64,000 nucleotides of DNA from PSRI01 sp041484195 (GCA_041484195.1 JBGPHC010000004.1:139221-203220); one strand, 5' to 3'. Numbered from the stretch's first letter, positions 44,356-53,963 are shown. Made by a program: numbers and translations. Notes: a model not told the origin generated them from the sequence alone.

Positions 44356-45942
44356 TTAAACGGAACCAATTCCACCCCAGTCTTCCGGTGGCATCATGGC
44401 CGGTAAACTCACTGTTACCGTGGTGCCCTGGTCCAACCGGCTTTCCAGGCTGATGCTCCCATCCAGCAATTCCACATAGCCTTTCACAATATGCAAACCC
44501 AGACCCGTTCCTTCAATATTCAATGCGTTCTTGCCTCTGAAGAAACTGCTGAACAAATGAACCTGATCCTCATCTGAAATGCCTAATCCTTCATCCTTAA
44601 TGGAGATATCAAGGGACTCTCCGTCAGTATGGAAATTTACCCAAATAGAAGAATTTTCGGAAGAGAATTTTATAGCGTTACTCAACAGGTTGAGCAGGAT
44701 ATTCTTCAATAACCTCGTATCAGAATAGAACAGGCTCTCGCCTTCATAGAAACTATGAATTTCCTGGCCCTCTTTAATGATCGACTTGAGCTCATCGGTC
44801 AATTCTTCTACAAAATCCCTGACATTGAATGAAGCCGGCTCCACTTTAACGCGGCCTTCTTCCAGTCTGCCCAGGGAAAGAAAATCGCCCAACAGGTCAT
44901 TGAGATGCTTCACAGAATCCTTGATTCTCTTAATATGCTTGTCACGGTTTGGCTGTTCCTCCGACTTTGTATATTTCCCAATCAGGGATGCCGAGGAAAG
45001 AACCGTACTCAGGGGGGTCCTGAATTCATGCGAGGCCATGGAAACGAAACGGGATTTTATTTCACTCAATTCCTTTTCTTTATTCAAAGCATCACTCAGC
45101 TCCCTCTTCGATTTCTCCAATTCATGCAGGGCTTCTCTCAATATCTGTGTTCTTTGTCCCACTTTGGTTTCCAGTTCGGCATTCAACTTACGCACATCCG
45201 CGGTGATATGTTCCAGTTTCGATTTTTGAGCAATCATTTCCAATTCGGCCCGTTTCCGTTCTGTTATATCCACCACAAACGCGATCACAAAAAAATGATC
45301 ACCCTGTTTAAAATGACTGAGACTTACTTCAACAGGAAATTCTGTTCCGTCTTTTGTTTTTGCATACAAATCCCTTCCCTGCCCCATTGTGCGGTTATTG
45401 GGATGGTCATAAAATTGATGCCTGTATTTTTCATGCCCCATCCGGAATCGTTCGGGGATCAGCGAATCAATGGATTGCCCGTCCAGTTCCCGGGCCTGGC
45501 ATTTGAACAACTTTTCAGCAGCGGGGTTCACTAATATGATTTGGCCCGTTTCATTGGTAAGGATGATCCCTTCGGTAGCAAACGTAAACAGAGCATTCAT
45601 GCGGCTTTGTTCCGACTTGATGGAACGATACAGTTTCTTGGCATAGAGCACCAATATCACGGTCATGATCACCGTAATCAATGAAAACAGGTGTTGCATG
45701 ATGATTTCCCCTGGTTTAAGATTGCCATGGGGATAGAAAGTTGACAGCAGGATGAGCACAACGCTGATGCTCCCAAACAATAAGGTATAGAAATCTTTCT
45801 CCAATAAAATGGTGATCAGGATTATGGCGATCAATCCGCTGTCGAATATGCTGTATTCAGGATTCAGAAACTGAAACAGGGCCGTGCAAGCGGTCATGGT
45901 ATAGCAAAACAAAAGAATGCCAAAACGTTTTTCTTTGAACAT
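44356..45942 (-). CDS. PAS-domain sensor histidine kinase
   Basis: 528 residues. Three or four membrane helices (about 5-105) are followed by a PAS domain (about 113-235: GIILTNETGQIILVNPAAEKLF), a coiled coil, HisKA with the phospho-His in SMASHEFRTPLST, and a HATPase domain (NILLNLLSNAIKFSS, DEGLGIS, GTGLGLHIV). The N-terminal region has very little periplasmic sequence, so it may sense membrane or cytoplasmic state. PAS may bind heme or FAD, but no binding residues can be named. It stands 97 bases upstream of the CRP-type response regulator on the same strand, as a cognate pair. Confidence 0.92.
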   Translation of the reverse strand: MFKEKRFGILLFCYTMTACTALFQFLNPEYSIFDSGLIAIILITILLEKDFYTLLFGSISVVLILLSTFYPHGNLKPGEIIMQHLFSLITVIMTVILVLYAKKLYRSIKSEQSRMNALFTFATEGIILTNETGQIILVNPAAEKLFKCQARELDGQSIDSLIPERFRMGHEKYRHQFYDHPNNRTMGQGRDLYAKTKDGTEFPVEVSLSHFKQGDHFFVIAFVVDITERKRAELEMIAQKSKLEHITADVRKLNAELETKVGQRTQILREALHELEKSKRELSDALNKEKELSEIKSRFVSMASHEFRTPLSTVLSSASLIGKYTKSEEQPNRDKHIKRIKDSVKHLNDLLGDFLSLGRLEEGRVKVEPASFNVRDFVEELTDELKSIIKEGQEIHSFYEGESLFYSDTRLLKNILLNLLSNAIKFSSENSSIWVNFHTDGESLDISIKDEGLGISDEDQVHLFSSFFRGKNALNIEGTGLGLHIVKGYVELLDGSISLESRLDQGTTVTVSLPAMMPPEDWGGIGSV

Positions 45943-46043
45943 GGGCTGACTTACCTGCAGTTTGAAAAACAGATAACGAGGTAAATTAATGAATTATATG
46001 AATGCAAAAATTTCCGGCTTCATGAGAATTGTCAGTATTCGCA

Positions 46044-46087
46044 ATGACAGAGGTCTTTTCGACGTGTGTAAATGACCGCTATTTTTG
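46044..46087 (+). promoter_or_regulatory. PNPOx-like gene promoter with FNR-like site
   Basis: ATGACAGAGGTCTT (46044-46057; TGA-N6-TCT, one change from TGA-N6-TCA) is centred at 46050.5. The -7 element TATTTTTG (46080-46087) lies 36.5 bases further on. That matches the spacing at the baeRF and universal stress protein promoters. Confidence 0.6.
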
Positions 46088-46106
46088 TACCTTCGAATGA
46101 AAGATT

Positions 46107-46580
46107 ATGTTTGGAGAATTAGACGATAGTCAAATTGAAGCGGTGCTCAACCGCCAGATCATCGGCCGCATCGGCTGCCATGCAGACGGAATCACTTATG
46201 TGGTTCCTATCAGCTATGGATATGATGGCGAAAGCGTTTATGCACATACCCACGATGGGATGAAGATCATCATGATGCGGAAGAATCCTGAAGTGTGCTT
46301 CCAGGTTGACGAGATGCCCGACATGGCCAACTGGAACAGCGTTATCGCCTGGGGTGAATTTGAAGAGATCACCGACCGCCAGGGTCGTACAGATGCCCTT
46401 AGACTGTTGTTGGAAAGGAACCTGCCCTATATTGCCAGCAAGACCGTACAACTCGCTCCCAACTGGCCATTCATACCAAATGACACGGACAATATAGGCG
46501 GAATTGTATTTAAAATAAAACTGGGAAAGAAAACTGGCCGCTATGAACGCTATGATCTTCCGCCACAGCTAAATTCCTGA
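46107..46580 (+). CDS. Pyridoxamine 5'-phosphate oxidase-like flavin protein
   Basis: 157 residues, a split-barrel flavin-binding fold: IIGRIGCHADGITYVVPISYGYDGESVYAHT, MMRKNPEVCFQVDEM, and VIAWGEFEEITD. Such small proteins bind FMN or related cofactors (heme and F420 are used in relatives) and are often part of redox-stress regulons. The true PNP oxidase is longer; this is not PdxH. It lies divergent from the kinase gene, with an FNR-like site in the shared spacer. Confidence 0.85.
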   Translation: MFGELDDSQIEAVLNRQIIGRIGCHADGITYVVPISYGYDGESVYAHTHDGMKIIMMRKNPEVCFQVDEMPDMANWNSVIAWGEFEEITDRQGRTDALRLLLERNLPYIASKTVQLAPNWPFIPNDTDNIGGIVFKIKLGKKTGRYERYDLPPQLNS

Positions 46581-46746
46581 TCAGGCTCTTTAATAACCCC
46601 GTCGCCTTCCCGGTCCACTCTTACACAAAATCAAATTCCTGCCCCTGAGGCTATATGCCATTATGAGCGTGATTTCATTTTCATTTAGTCCTGGACTGGT
46701 TCCCGAAAAATGAGAGCTGCCTGAATGGTCAGGATCCTTACAATTA

Positions 46747-49254
46747 TTATTTTGGGGTTGATCCTGAATGCAATTTGAATGCCTTGAACAATTCAAACCA
46801 TCCCACCGAAACAATGGCCGCCAAAAAGCAAACCAGGAAGTGCATGTTACTGATAGGCGACAAATAAAAAGCCGCCTGCACCCCCGGCAGGTAACGGATA
46901 GCTATTATAAAGATCACCGAGGCAAGCAATACCCAGGGGGCGAGACTATTCTTATACCTGATGGTGGTAAATAAGGTCTGTGTGAATGAACGGTTCACAA
47001 AAGTGAGCAGAATATTGCAGAAGATAAGCGTTGTAAATACTACCGTCCTCGTATAGCTGATATTGTAATCCCTGGTCATGAAATAATAATACAGAGCTAA
47101 AAGCCCGATGGCCACCACCAAACCCTGAAGGATGCTGATCAGGAGTTCATGCCAGCTGAATAATCCCTTGATTTTGGAAGGAGGTCCCGTTTGCATCACG
47201 ACAGTTTCAACCGGTTCCCTCTCAAAAAATATGGAGCAGGTTGGACCCATCACGAGTTCCAGGAAAATAACATGCACGGGCGTGAAGATATTCGGGAATT
47301 TCCAGCCCAGCAGCAAAGGCAGGGAAGCGATCAGGATTATAGGAATATGAATAGAAATGATATAGCCCATGGCTTTTTTGAGATTATGGTACACTTTCCT
47401 TCCCTGTTCAATGGCAACCGTGATCTTTTCCAGGTTATCATCGGTGAGTACGAGGCCGGAAGCTTCTCTCGCGATTTCGGTTCCTTTTGAACCCATGGCA
47501 ATCCCGATATCAGAAGCCTTTAAGGCGGGCGCGTCATTGACCCCATCACCGGTCATGATTACGGTTTCTCCCTTAGCATTGAGCGCCTGTACCACTTTCA
47601 TTTTCGCCTGAGGAAACATGCGAACGAAAACATTTATTGTTTCAGCCGCTTCCTGCAAATCGATTTCTGAAAGCTTCATAAGTTCTTCGCCAGTCTTATA
47701 AATTGATCCATCCCGCAGACCAACCTGCCTGGCAATGGTCATGGATGTCGCAGCGAAATCACCGGTGATTAGCTTGATCTTTATCCCGGCATCATACCAG
47801 GAGTTGAATACTTTATCAATGCCAATCTTGGGCGGATCATAGAGTGCCAGCAGCCCTTCAAATTGCCAGTCGAAATCATCCTGATCTTTCGGAAAATCAC
47901 CAGAAAGTGTCGCGCTGCAAACCCCCAATACCCTGTATCCCTTCTCGCCCATTGAAATGATCACCCTTTTTAATTTCTCATCTGCCTCGAGTCCGCATAC
48001 CCGCATGATCCTTTCGGGAGCTCCTTTACCGGCAACCACTCGCGACCCATCCATATTATATGCATGGGTCATCATGGGTGGCCTGCCAGACAATGGATAT
48101 TCATATATCATTCCCGGCAAAATTTCCTTTCCCTTTCCCGATTGGAAAATATAGGCATCCACGATTGCTTTTTCCATCGCGTCGAATGGCGCCGCTTCAC
48201 TCGCCAGGCGCGCGTACAGGAGGAGCCGGCTATTTTTTATAGCGCTCCCATCATTCAGGTCTTGCAATTTCCCCGCACGAAAATCATAAATGGATTTTAC
48301 CTGCATTTTATTTTGAGTGATAGTGCCTGTCTTATCGAGACATATCACCGTGGCCGCGCCCAGGTTTTCTATAGTTTGGGGATGGCGGGTAATCACACCT
48401 TGTTTCGCCAGCCGGTAGGCGCCCAGGGCCATGAATGAAGTAAAGGCTACTGGAATTTCTTCAGGTATGGCTGACATTACGAGGGTAAGACCGAATAGCA
48501 GACTATGAGCGAATTCGCGGGTATTTAAATAGTTTACCAGCCAGATCAAAACAAATGCGACAAGACCAAAAAGAGTCATGGCCTTTACCAGTCTTTTGAT
48601 CTGGATCTGAAGCCGGGTGGGAAGCGTCTTGATTTCTTCCACCGACTTGCCAAGCTTGCCCAATTCCGTCTCATTACCCGTGGCCGTTACAAGAGCGTAA
48701 CATTTTCCTGAATTGAGTGTGGTGCCCTGGTATAATTTCTTGTCTCCCGATTCCCCATTTTTCTGGACAGGCATTGATTCCCCTGTGATCACGGATTCAT
48801 TAACCGACAGGTCGTTCTGTTGCAGGATTTCCGCATCTGCGGGAACCCGGTCGCCTTCTTCCAGGATCATGATATCGCCCGGCAGCAGGTCCTCCGAGGC
48901 AATAGTTTCTTCTACGCCTTCCCTGATAACGATAACTCCCATCGCATTGTACTGCCCCAACAATTTCAGCGCCTTTGAACTTTTCATTTCCTGGTAAATG
49001 GATATGCCACTCACAAACACCATGGCCACCACCATTAAAAGGCCTTCCTCTTTATCACCCAAAATAAAATACAATGAGGCAGCAAGGACCAACAATAAAA
49101 ACATGGGTTCTTTGACCACATCCCATACTACCCTGAGAAAATGGGAGGGACTGCGGGCGGCTATTTCATTTTTTCCGTACTTAGTCAGCAAAGCGGGAAT
49201 ATCAGCATGGGAAAGCCCTTTGAACTCCCTGGCATTTTGGGATTCCTCCATCAT
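46747..49254 (-). CDS. P-type cation-transporting ATPase (Ca2+-ATPase-like)
   Basis: 835 residues from MMEESQNAREFKG; the frame is open to a TTG at 49284. Order: cation-ATPase N-domain, TM1-2, actuator with SVITGESMPVQKNG, TM4 motif IPEEIPVAF, phosphorylation site CLDKTGTITQNK, nucleotide site KGAPERI, hinge TGDGVNDAPALKASD, and six C-terminal helices. There are no heavy-metal CPC motifs or MBD domains. The PEEIPV motif in TM4 resembles P2-type (Ca2+/Mn2+-like) pumps; the ion is not certain. Four membrane helices plus the C-terminal set suggest 10 in total. Transcribed from its own promoter region after baeRF. Confidence 0.9.
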   Translation of the reverse strand: MMEESQNAREFKGLSHADIPALLTKYGKNEIAARSPSHFLRVVWDVVKEPMFLLLVLAASLYFILGDKEEGLLMVVAMVFVSGISIYQEMKSSKALKLLGQYNAMGVIVIREGVEETIASEDLLPGDIMILEEGDRVPADAEILQQNDLSVNESVITGESMPVQKNGESGDKKLYQGTTLNSGKCYALVTATGNETELGKLGKSVEEIKTLPTRLQIQIKRLVKAMTLFGLVAFVLIWLVNYLNTREFAHSLLFGLTLVMSAIPEEIPVAFTSFMALGAYRLAKQGVITRHPQTIENLGAATVICLDKTGTITQNKMQVKSIYDFRAGKLQDLNDGSAIKNSRLLLYARLASEAAPFDAMEKAIVDAYIFQSGKGKEILPGMIYEYPLSGRPPMMTHAYNMDGSRVVAGKGAPERIMRVCGLEADEKLKRVIISMGEKGYRVLGVCSATLSGDFPKDQDDFDWQFEGLLALYDPPKIGIDKVFNSWYDAGIKIKLITGDFAATSMTIARQVGLRDGSIYKTGEELMKLSEIDLQEAAETINVFVRMFPQAKMKVVQALNAKGETVIMTGDGVNDAPALKASDIGIAMGSKGTEIAREASGLVLTDDNLEKITVAIEQGRKVYHNLKKAMGYIISIHIPIILIASLPLLLGWKFPNIFTPVHVIFLELVMGPTCSIFFEREPVETVVMQTGPPSKIKGLFSWHELLISILQGLVVAIGLLALYYYFMTRDYNISYTRTVVFTTLIFCNILLTFVNRSFTQTLFTTIRYKNSLAPWVLLASVIFIIAIRYLPGVQAAFYLSPISNMHFLVCFLAAIVSVGWFELFKAFKLHSGSTPK

Positions 49255-49311
49255 GAGTAGATTTCTTGTGATTGCATAATCCAATCTCCTGACTCGTGGC
49301 CCTCAATGTTA

Positions 49312-49355
49312 CAAAATGATCGGTAAATGGAAAATAATTGAATGAATTCGCCTAC
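49312..49355 (-). promoter_or_regulatory. P-type ATPase promoter, weak FNR-like site
   Basis: A near -7 element TCATTTTG (reverse strand, 49312-49319, one mismatch). At 49342-49355 the left half ATGAA of an FNR-like site is placed 36.5 bases from the -7 edge; the right half CCTAC is weak. Kept because the position matches the other sites. Confidence 0.35.
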
Positions 49356-49371
49356 GCCTTAAACCGGCGAC

Positions 49372-50463
49372 TCAATAATATTGAATGAGGGCGATATGAT
49401 CATAGCTGGTCAGTAAGGCCTCATCGGCAAATTCCACATCGCCACCGCATGCCAACACTTTTTCAATCAGGATATCTGCCTCATCACTAATATAGAAAGG
49501 TTTCTTTTTAGAGCTTCCTTCCGTTGCTTCCAGGAAAAGATCGCTATCCAAAGAATAGCAATGATTTTTTTCCAGCAATAATAACCTGGAATTCTTGTGT
49601 GTGACTGCATTGGACACTCCCTGCAATCCCCAGGAAAGTTTCCGGGCATCCCTGGCACTTTCCAATTCCCGCAACAAATACGATTGTCTAATGGCTTTCC
49701 AGTTTTCCAGGTAAGGTTGAAGAAGTCCCTGTAGAATAGGCTCGGGCGCTTCGGCATAAGATCCCTGTATCATTGAAACAATATGCTGCCGGTTCTTAGT
49801 GATCTTCATGAAATGTCCACCCAATCGTCTGCCTCCGATTACAAACAGTGGAAGGCGGTAAGCCTGGAGGATGAGTGCCAGGCTATTGTCGATATGGAGC
49901 AGGAATTTTTTTTGCAAAACCTCCTCACGCTCTGAAGGGTCTGAAAAATTCCCAACTTTTTCCGGCGCGTCATTCACAAAAGAAGTGATTGATTCCGCCT
50001 TGTTCAGACAAAGTTTTTGCAGTTTACAGTTGTCACCCAGGTAAATACTCGAATAGGTTGCACCCAGCACCAGAACCAGGTGACGGCCATCTTCTTTCCT
50101 GCACATAAGGAGCTCACGGATTCCAAAGTTCGCACCGATCACGATTTTCTCTTCCACTTCGAAATCAGGATAAAATACCCTGGATATTTCATCGGAAACA
50201 AAGATGACCACTGACTTCCTGTGCGTGGTATAGTCAAGATGAGATATCAAGCCCTGGAGGTTCTCAAGAACAGGCATCGCCTTTTCGACGCCATAATTCA
50301 ATAGCAATTCCTTTTCAACAGAATCCTCCAGTTTTTTCAGGTGCGATTTCAATTGTTGAATCGAAACCATTTTGGGCTCAAAACACGCAATGATTGAAAT
50401 GCAGGGCGACTGACTGCTTTTTCTGGTCCGGTTGGATTCCAGGGATGCTGTGAGTAGCTTCAT
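49372..50463 (-). CDS. Bacterial archaeo-eukaryotic release factor family protein (baeRF)
   Basis: 363 residues. The layout is that of the bacterial eRF1-like families: N-terminal SPCISIIACFEPK, a middle domain (VVIFVSDEISRVFYPDF, PLFVIGGRRLGGHFMKIT) and a C-terminal eRF1 domain 3 (VTHKNSRLLLLEKNHC, ending CGGDVEFADEALLTSYDHIALIQYY). Relatives of eRF1 and Vms1 act at ribosome stalls; whether this one hydrolyses peptidyl-tRNA is unknown, and no GGQ motif is seen. A later ATG (50370) is possible, but the homologous N-terminus supports 50463. A perfect-core FNR-like site precedes it. Confidence 0.8.
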   Translation of the reverse strand: MKLLTASLESNRTRKSSQSPCISIIACFEPKMVSIQQLKSHLKKLEDSVEKELLLNYGVEKAMPVLENLQGLISHLDYTTHRKSVVIFVSDEISRVFYPDFEVEEKIVIGANFGIRELLMCRKEDGRHLVLVLGATYSSIYLGDNCKLQKLCLNKAESITSFVNDAPEKVGNFSDPSEREEVLQKKFLLHIDNSLALILQAYRLPLFVIGGRRLGGHFMKITKNRQHIVSMIQGSYAEAPEPILQGLLQPYLENWKAIRQSYLLRELESARDARKLSWGLQGVSNAVTHKNSRLLLLEKNHCYSLDSDLFLEATEGSSKKKPFYISDEADILIEKVLACGGDVEFADEALLTSYDHIALIQYY

Positions 50464-50482
50464 GACTTGATTTTATACAATA

Positions 50483-50526
50483 CAAAGCTAATCAGCATGG
50501 TTCCTGCAAACCGTGATCTGGATCAT
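50483..50526 (-). promoter_or_regulatory. baeRF promoter with strong FNR-like site
   Basis: GTGATCTGGATCAT (50513-50526) has a perfect TGAT-N4-ATCA core, centred at 50519.5. The leftward -7 element TAGCTTTG (CAAAGCTA, 50483-50490) lies 36.5 bases away, putting the site near -42, the class II activator position. There is no TTTG at -33, as expected for an activator-dependent promoter. Confidence 0.7.
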
Positions 50527-50558
50527 TTGATTTCTTGATAGAACTCAGATATCCTTTA

Positions 50559-53090
50559 TCAACCCTGTCGCAGCATCTTGTAAAATATTTTTTTCAACAA
50601 CTCGGCTGTGGCAATATAGAAGATGATTATACCTCCCAGCCAGGGATAAAAGCGGGCGGGCAGGGGCACCATCCCCATTCCTATGGCGATGGGCGAATAG
50701 GGAAGAAGCAGGGTGATGACAATCATCAGCAGGGTTGCGGCCAGCAGCCATTTTCCGGGACGGCTCTTGTAAAAAGGTTGGGAACTGCGGATCACGAGTA
50801 CGATCAGCGAAGCCGATATCACAGATTCCACCAACCAACCTGTTCGGAATTCGTCCGGCCCCGCCTTCAATATATAGAGCAGGACACCAAAAGTCAGATA
50901 GTCGAAAATGGAACTTGCGAGCCCAAAGACAACCATGAATTTCCTGATAAAGCCGATATTCATTTTTCGTGGCTTTGCGATCATCTCCGAATCCACTTCA
51001 TCTGTCGCGATTGTCATTTCGGGTATATCGGTGAGCAGGTTGGTGAGCAGGACCTGTTTGGGTAAAAGAGGAAGAAAGGGAAGAAAAAGGGAGAGACCCG
51101 CCATGCTGAACATATTCCCAAAATTCGCGCTGGTGGCCATGAAAATGTATTTGAGTGTATTGGCGAAAGTCTTCCGTCCTTCCCGCACGCCATTGATCAG
51201 CACTTTGAGATCGTTTCCCAGCAATACAATGTCGGCGGCTTCTTTTGCCACATCAACGGCAGTGCTGACAGAAATACCCACATCCGCAGCGTGTAGGGCC
51301 GGCGCGTCATTGATGCCATCCCCAATAAAACCTACGGTGCTTCCGGCTTTCCTGAGCGCCAATAATATCCTTTCTTTCTGGTTGGGTTCTACGGCTGCAA
51401 AGACATCTGCCTTATATGCCTGCAGAACCAATGCTTCCGAACTCATTTCACGGATCTCGGCACCTGTAATGAGCACAGGATTTTCCATCCCCACCTGCCT
51501 GCTCACATGGGCCGCCACGAGCGCATTGTCGCCGGTGATGATTTTTAGAGTAATGCCCAGAGCCTTTAATTCCTGAAGCGTAGCCTTCACGTCCTTTTTA
51601 GGAGGGTCCGTAAATAATAACAAGCCCATGAAAATCATTTCCGTCTCATCATCTTTCGAAAGCCCTTTCGATATGTCTGTGGCTTTTTTATAGGCAATTC
51701 CCAAGACTCGATAGCCTTCCTGGCTCAGTTCTGTAAAATGTTGCACCAGCACTTTCCGTACATCTGCCAAAGGGATCAATTTACCCGAACCATCTTCTAC
51801 GAGACTGCAGACCTCCATTATCCGGTCGAAAGCGCCTTTTGTAATAATGGTGCTTTCTTTCCCTTCGGATACCATGATGCTAAGACGTTTCCTTATAAAA
51901 TCATAAGGCAATTCGTCTTTCTTGACAATTCCCCCGATGTCGGGTTTGCCAAAATTCCTGATCGCTTCGTCAATCGGGTTGGTAAATCCGGATTCGAAGA
52001 ATGCGTTCAGGTAGGCCAGCCTGAAAACTTTTTCGCTGTCATTACCGAGATAGTCCAATGTCTTCTCCAGCACAACCATGCCTTCGGTGATGGTTCCTGT
52101 CTTGTCGGAACACAAAACATTCATGCTCCCGAAATTCTCAATCGCAGAAAGTTTCTTAACGATCACGTTTTCTTTAGCCATCTGCAAGGCGCCCCTGGCC
52201 AGGTTGATGCTGACGATGGCCGGTAATAATTGTGGCGTGAGCCCTACCGCTATTGCGAGTGAAAACAAAAAAGAATCGAGCACGGGTTTGTGCAGGAATA
52301 CATTGATGGAAAAAATTATTACTACCAGCAATAGAGTCACTTCCAAAAGGAGGAAGCCAAAGCGGTGAATACCTTTTTCAAATTCCGTTTCGGGCTGCGG
52401 ATGCCTGAGGCGCTGGGAAATGGCTCCGAATTCAGTCGCAGTCCCCGTATTCACGATGACTGCCTTGGCCGTACCACTCACCACGTGAGTTCCCATGAAA
52501 AGTGTATTGCATTTTTCCACAAGGGTGGCATTTGCCGGTAACTCAGAGCATTTTTTTTCAGCGGGGAAGGTTTCGCCGGTAAGTGCAGCTTCATTGGCAT
52601 AGAGGTCGCGGGATTCCAGCAAACGGCAATCACCAGGGACTGTATTGCCGGCACTCAGTAATACAATATCACCCGGAACGGTCTTTTGCATAGGAATATT
52701 TTCCTCCTTTCCATCACGTAGCACGGTGCAGTTCACCTGTACTATTTTCGTCAAATGACTCAATGCATTAGCAGCCCCCTTTTCCTGAATAAATCCCAAA
52801 AAAGCACTGATGAAAATAATAATGATAATGATGAGAGAATCGGTGCGTTGACCCAGGAAAAATGAGAGAATAGCTGCGCCAATCAGGATCAGTGTGATAG
52901 GATTGGCGAATTGCCGCAAGAAAAGCAGTAAACCAGCTTTATGCCTGCTGGCTTTGAGCGTATTGGGACCGAATCTGCGCAGCCTTTCTTCGGCTTCCAC
53001 GTCGGAAATGCCCGAGGGTGTCGATGCCAGCGAACTCAGCAGGTCATCTGCATGACTGCTCCAATAAGGAGGTTCTTTGCTCTGATTCAT
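50559..53090 (-). CDS. mgtA: Magnesium-translocating P-type ATPase (MgtA-like)
   Basis: 843 residues. P3B-type pump: TALTGETFPAEK in the actuator domain, TM4 LTPQLLPAIVSINLARGA typical of MgtA, phosphorylation site CSDKTGTITEG, GDGINDAPALHAADVGIS, and a C-terminal set of helices. MgtA takes up Mg2+ with the gradient; here it stands in the stress island rather than with mgtC. It follows the universal stress protein by 48 bases on the same strand, so it is probably driven by that gene's FNR-like promoter. Confidence 0.9.
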   Translation of the reverse strand: MNQSKEPPYWSSHADDLLSSLASTPSGISDVEAEERLRRFGPNTLKASRHKAGLLLFLRQFANPITLILIGAAILSFFLGQRTDSLIIIIIIFISAFLGFIQEKGAANALSHLTKIVQVNCTVLRDGKEENIPMQKTVPGDIVLLSAGNTVPGDCRLLESRDLYANEAALTGETFPAEKKCSELPANATLVEKCNTLFMGTHVVSGTAKAVIVNTGTATEFGAISQRLRHPQPETEFEKGIHRFGFLLLEVTLLLVVIIFSINVFLHKPVLDSFLFSLAIAVGLTPQLLPAIVSINLARGALQMAKENVIVKKLSAIENFGSMNVLCSDKTGTITEGMVVLEKTLDYLGNDSEKVFRLAYLNAFFESGFTNPIDEAIRNFGKPDIGGIVKKDELPYDFIRKRLSIMVSEGKESTIITKGAFDRIMEVCSLVEDGSGKLIPLADVRKVLVQHFTELSQEGYRVLGIAYKKATDISKGLSKDDETEMIFMGLLLFTDPPKKDVKATLQELKALGITLKIITGDNALVAAHVSRQVGMENPVLITGAEIREMSSEALVLQAYKADVFAAVEPNQKERILLALRKAGSTVGFIGDGINDAPALHAADVGISVSTAVDVAKEAADIVLLGNDLKVLINGVREGRKTFANTLKYIFMATSANFGNMFSMAGLSLFLPFLPLLPKQVLLTNLLTDIPEMTIATDEVDSEMIAKPRKMNIGFIRKFMVVFGLASSIFDYLTFGVLLYILKAGPDEFRTGWLVESVISASLIVLVIRSSQPFYKSRPGKWLLAATLLMIVITLLLPYSPIAIGMGMVPLPARFYPWLGGIIIFYIATAELLKKIFYKMLRQG

Positions 53091-53138
53091 CTTCTAAAGC
53101 AGTCCTAAGTTAGCATATTAACAGAATCCGGCTCAAAC

Positions 53139-53963
53139 TCAATTGGAGTGTGCCACGAAGACCGGCGCCATGTGCTCATGGATTACGTCAGTAACAAAAC
53201 TCGACCTGATGGCATTTGAAAAGCCCGATCTCCCGAAAGATCCGCTGATCAAAAATATGTCCTCCTGCTCCTTCAACCAATCCGCAAAATATTTTGCAGG
53301 ATCAAAATGCAGTTTTTCCACGTTGCTACTGGTGAACTTCATGCGGGAATATCTTTTCAGCAATTCGATTTCTGGGACATGATCATCTTTCTCATTCTTC
53401 ACATAAATGATTTCCGCAGGAAGCTCGGTAAATTGAGGAAACAGGTAGCAGAATTGCCTGAGGGCATACATGCATTCTTTACCTCCATCGTAGGCCACAA
53501 CTATTTTTTTGAACCGGGTAAAGGATTCAGGTATTAAGATCGCGGGACATTCGGCCGATCGCAGCGCTTCCATGGTAAATGGATTGGGCTGGTCCTCTCC
53601 CATGTTAATGGCGAAGGACTGGGCACTGATCAGCAGCAGGTCGGCAAATCGCGATTCTCTGGCCAAAACCGCTTTGTCCCATTCCCGTCCCTCATCCTGC
53701 ACTTCAAAAGGTATATGGTGGGATTCGCATAGTTGAATGAACTTGTCCCTGCCCTGTTGCACTTCAAGCCGCTCTTCCTTCTCCACCTGCATATAAGGTT
53801 CAATGGATGGTGAATAACCCACCGCGATGAGCTTGTCATAATCAATCCTGGTGAAGAAAAGTGCCCTTACGGTAACAGGTTCGGATTGCTGCAACATTTT
53901 CAGAAATGGAAATGCGCCCTGGGGCAACTGCTTTCCATCACAAACCATCAGTATCCTTTTCAT
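53139..53963 (-). CDS. Universal stress protein, two tandem domains
   Basis: 274 residues holding two USP-A domains. The first (1-145) begins MKRILMVCDGKQLPQ and is degenerate in the ATP loop. The second (about 148-274) begins KKIVVAYDGGKECMYAL and ends with a G-rich loop SGSFGRSGFSNAIRSS. USPs accumulate in starvation, hypoxia and redox stress and bind ATP or AMP. It starts the operon with mgtA; an FNR-like site sits upstream. Confidence 0.9.
   Translation of the reverse strand: MKRILMVCDGKQLPQGAFPFLKMLQQSEPVTVRALFFTRIDYDKLIAVGYSPSIEPYMQVEKEERLEVQQGRDKFIQLCESHHIPFEVQDEGREWDKAVLARESRFADLLLISAQSFAINMGEDQPNPFTMEALRSAECPAILIPESFTRFKKIVVAYDGGKECMYALRQFCYLFPQFTELPAEIIYVKNEKDDHVPEIELLKRYSRMKFTSSNVEKLHFDPAKYFADWLKEQEDIFLISGSFGRSGFSNAIRSSFVTDVIHEHMAPVFVAHSN

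Noticed and set aside
44905..45534. A 209-codon frame opposite the histidine kinase
   Set aside because: It is antisense to well-supported kinase domains and carries no known motif.
50535..51065. A 176-codon frame opposite mgtA
   Set aside because: It has an unnatural H/Q/G-rich composition and lies opposite the pump's conserved C-terminal helices.
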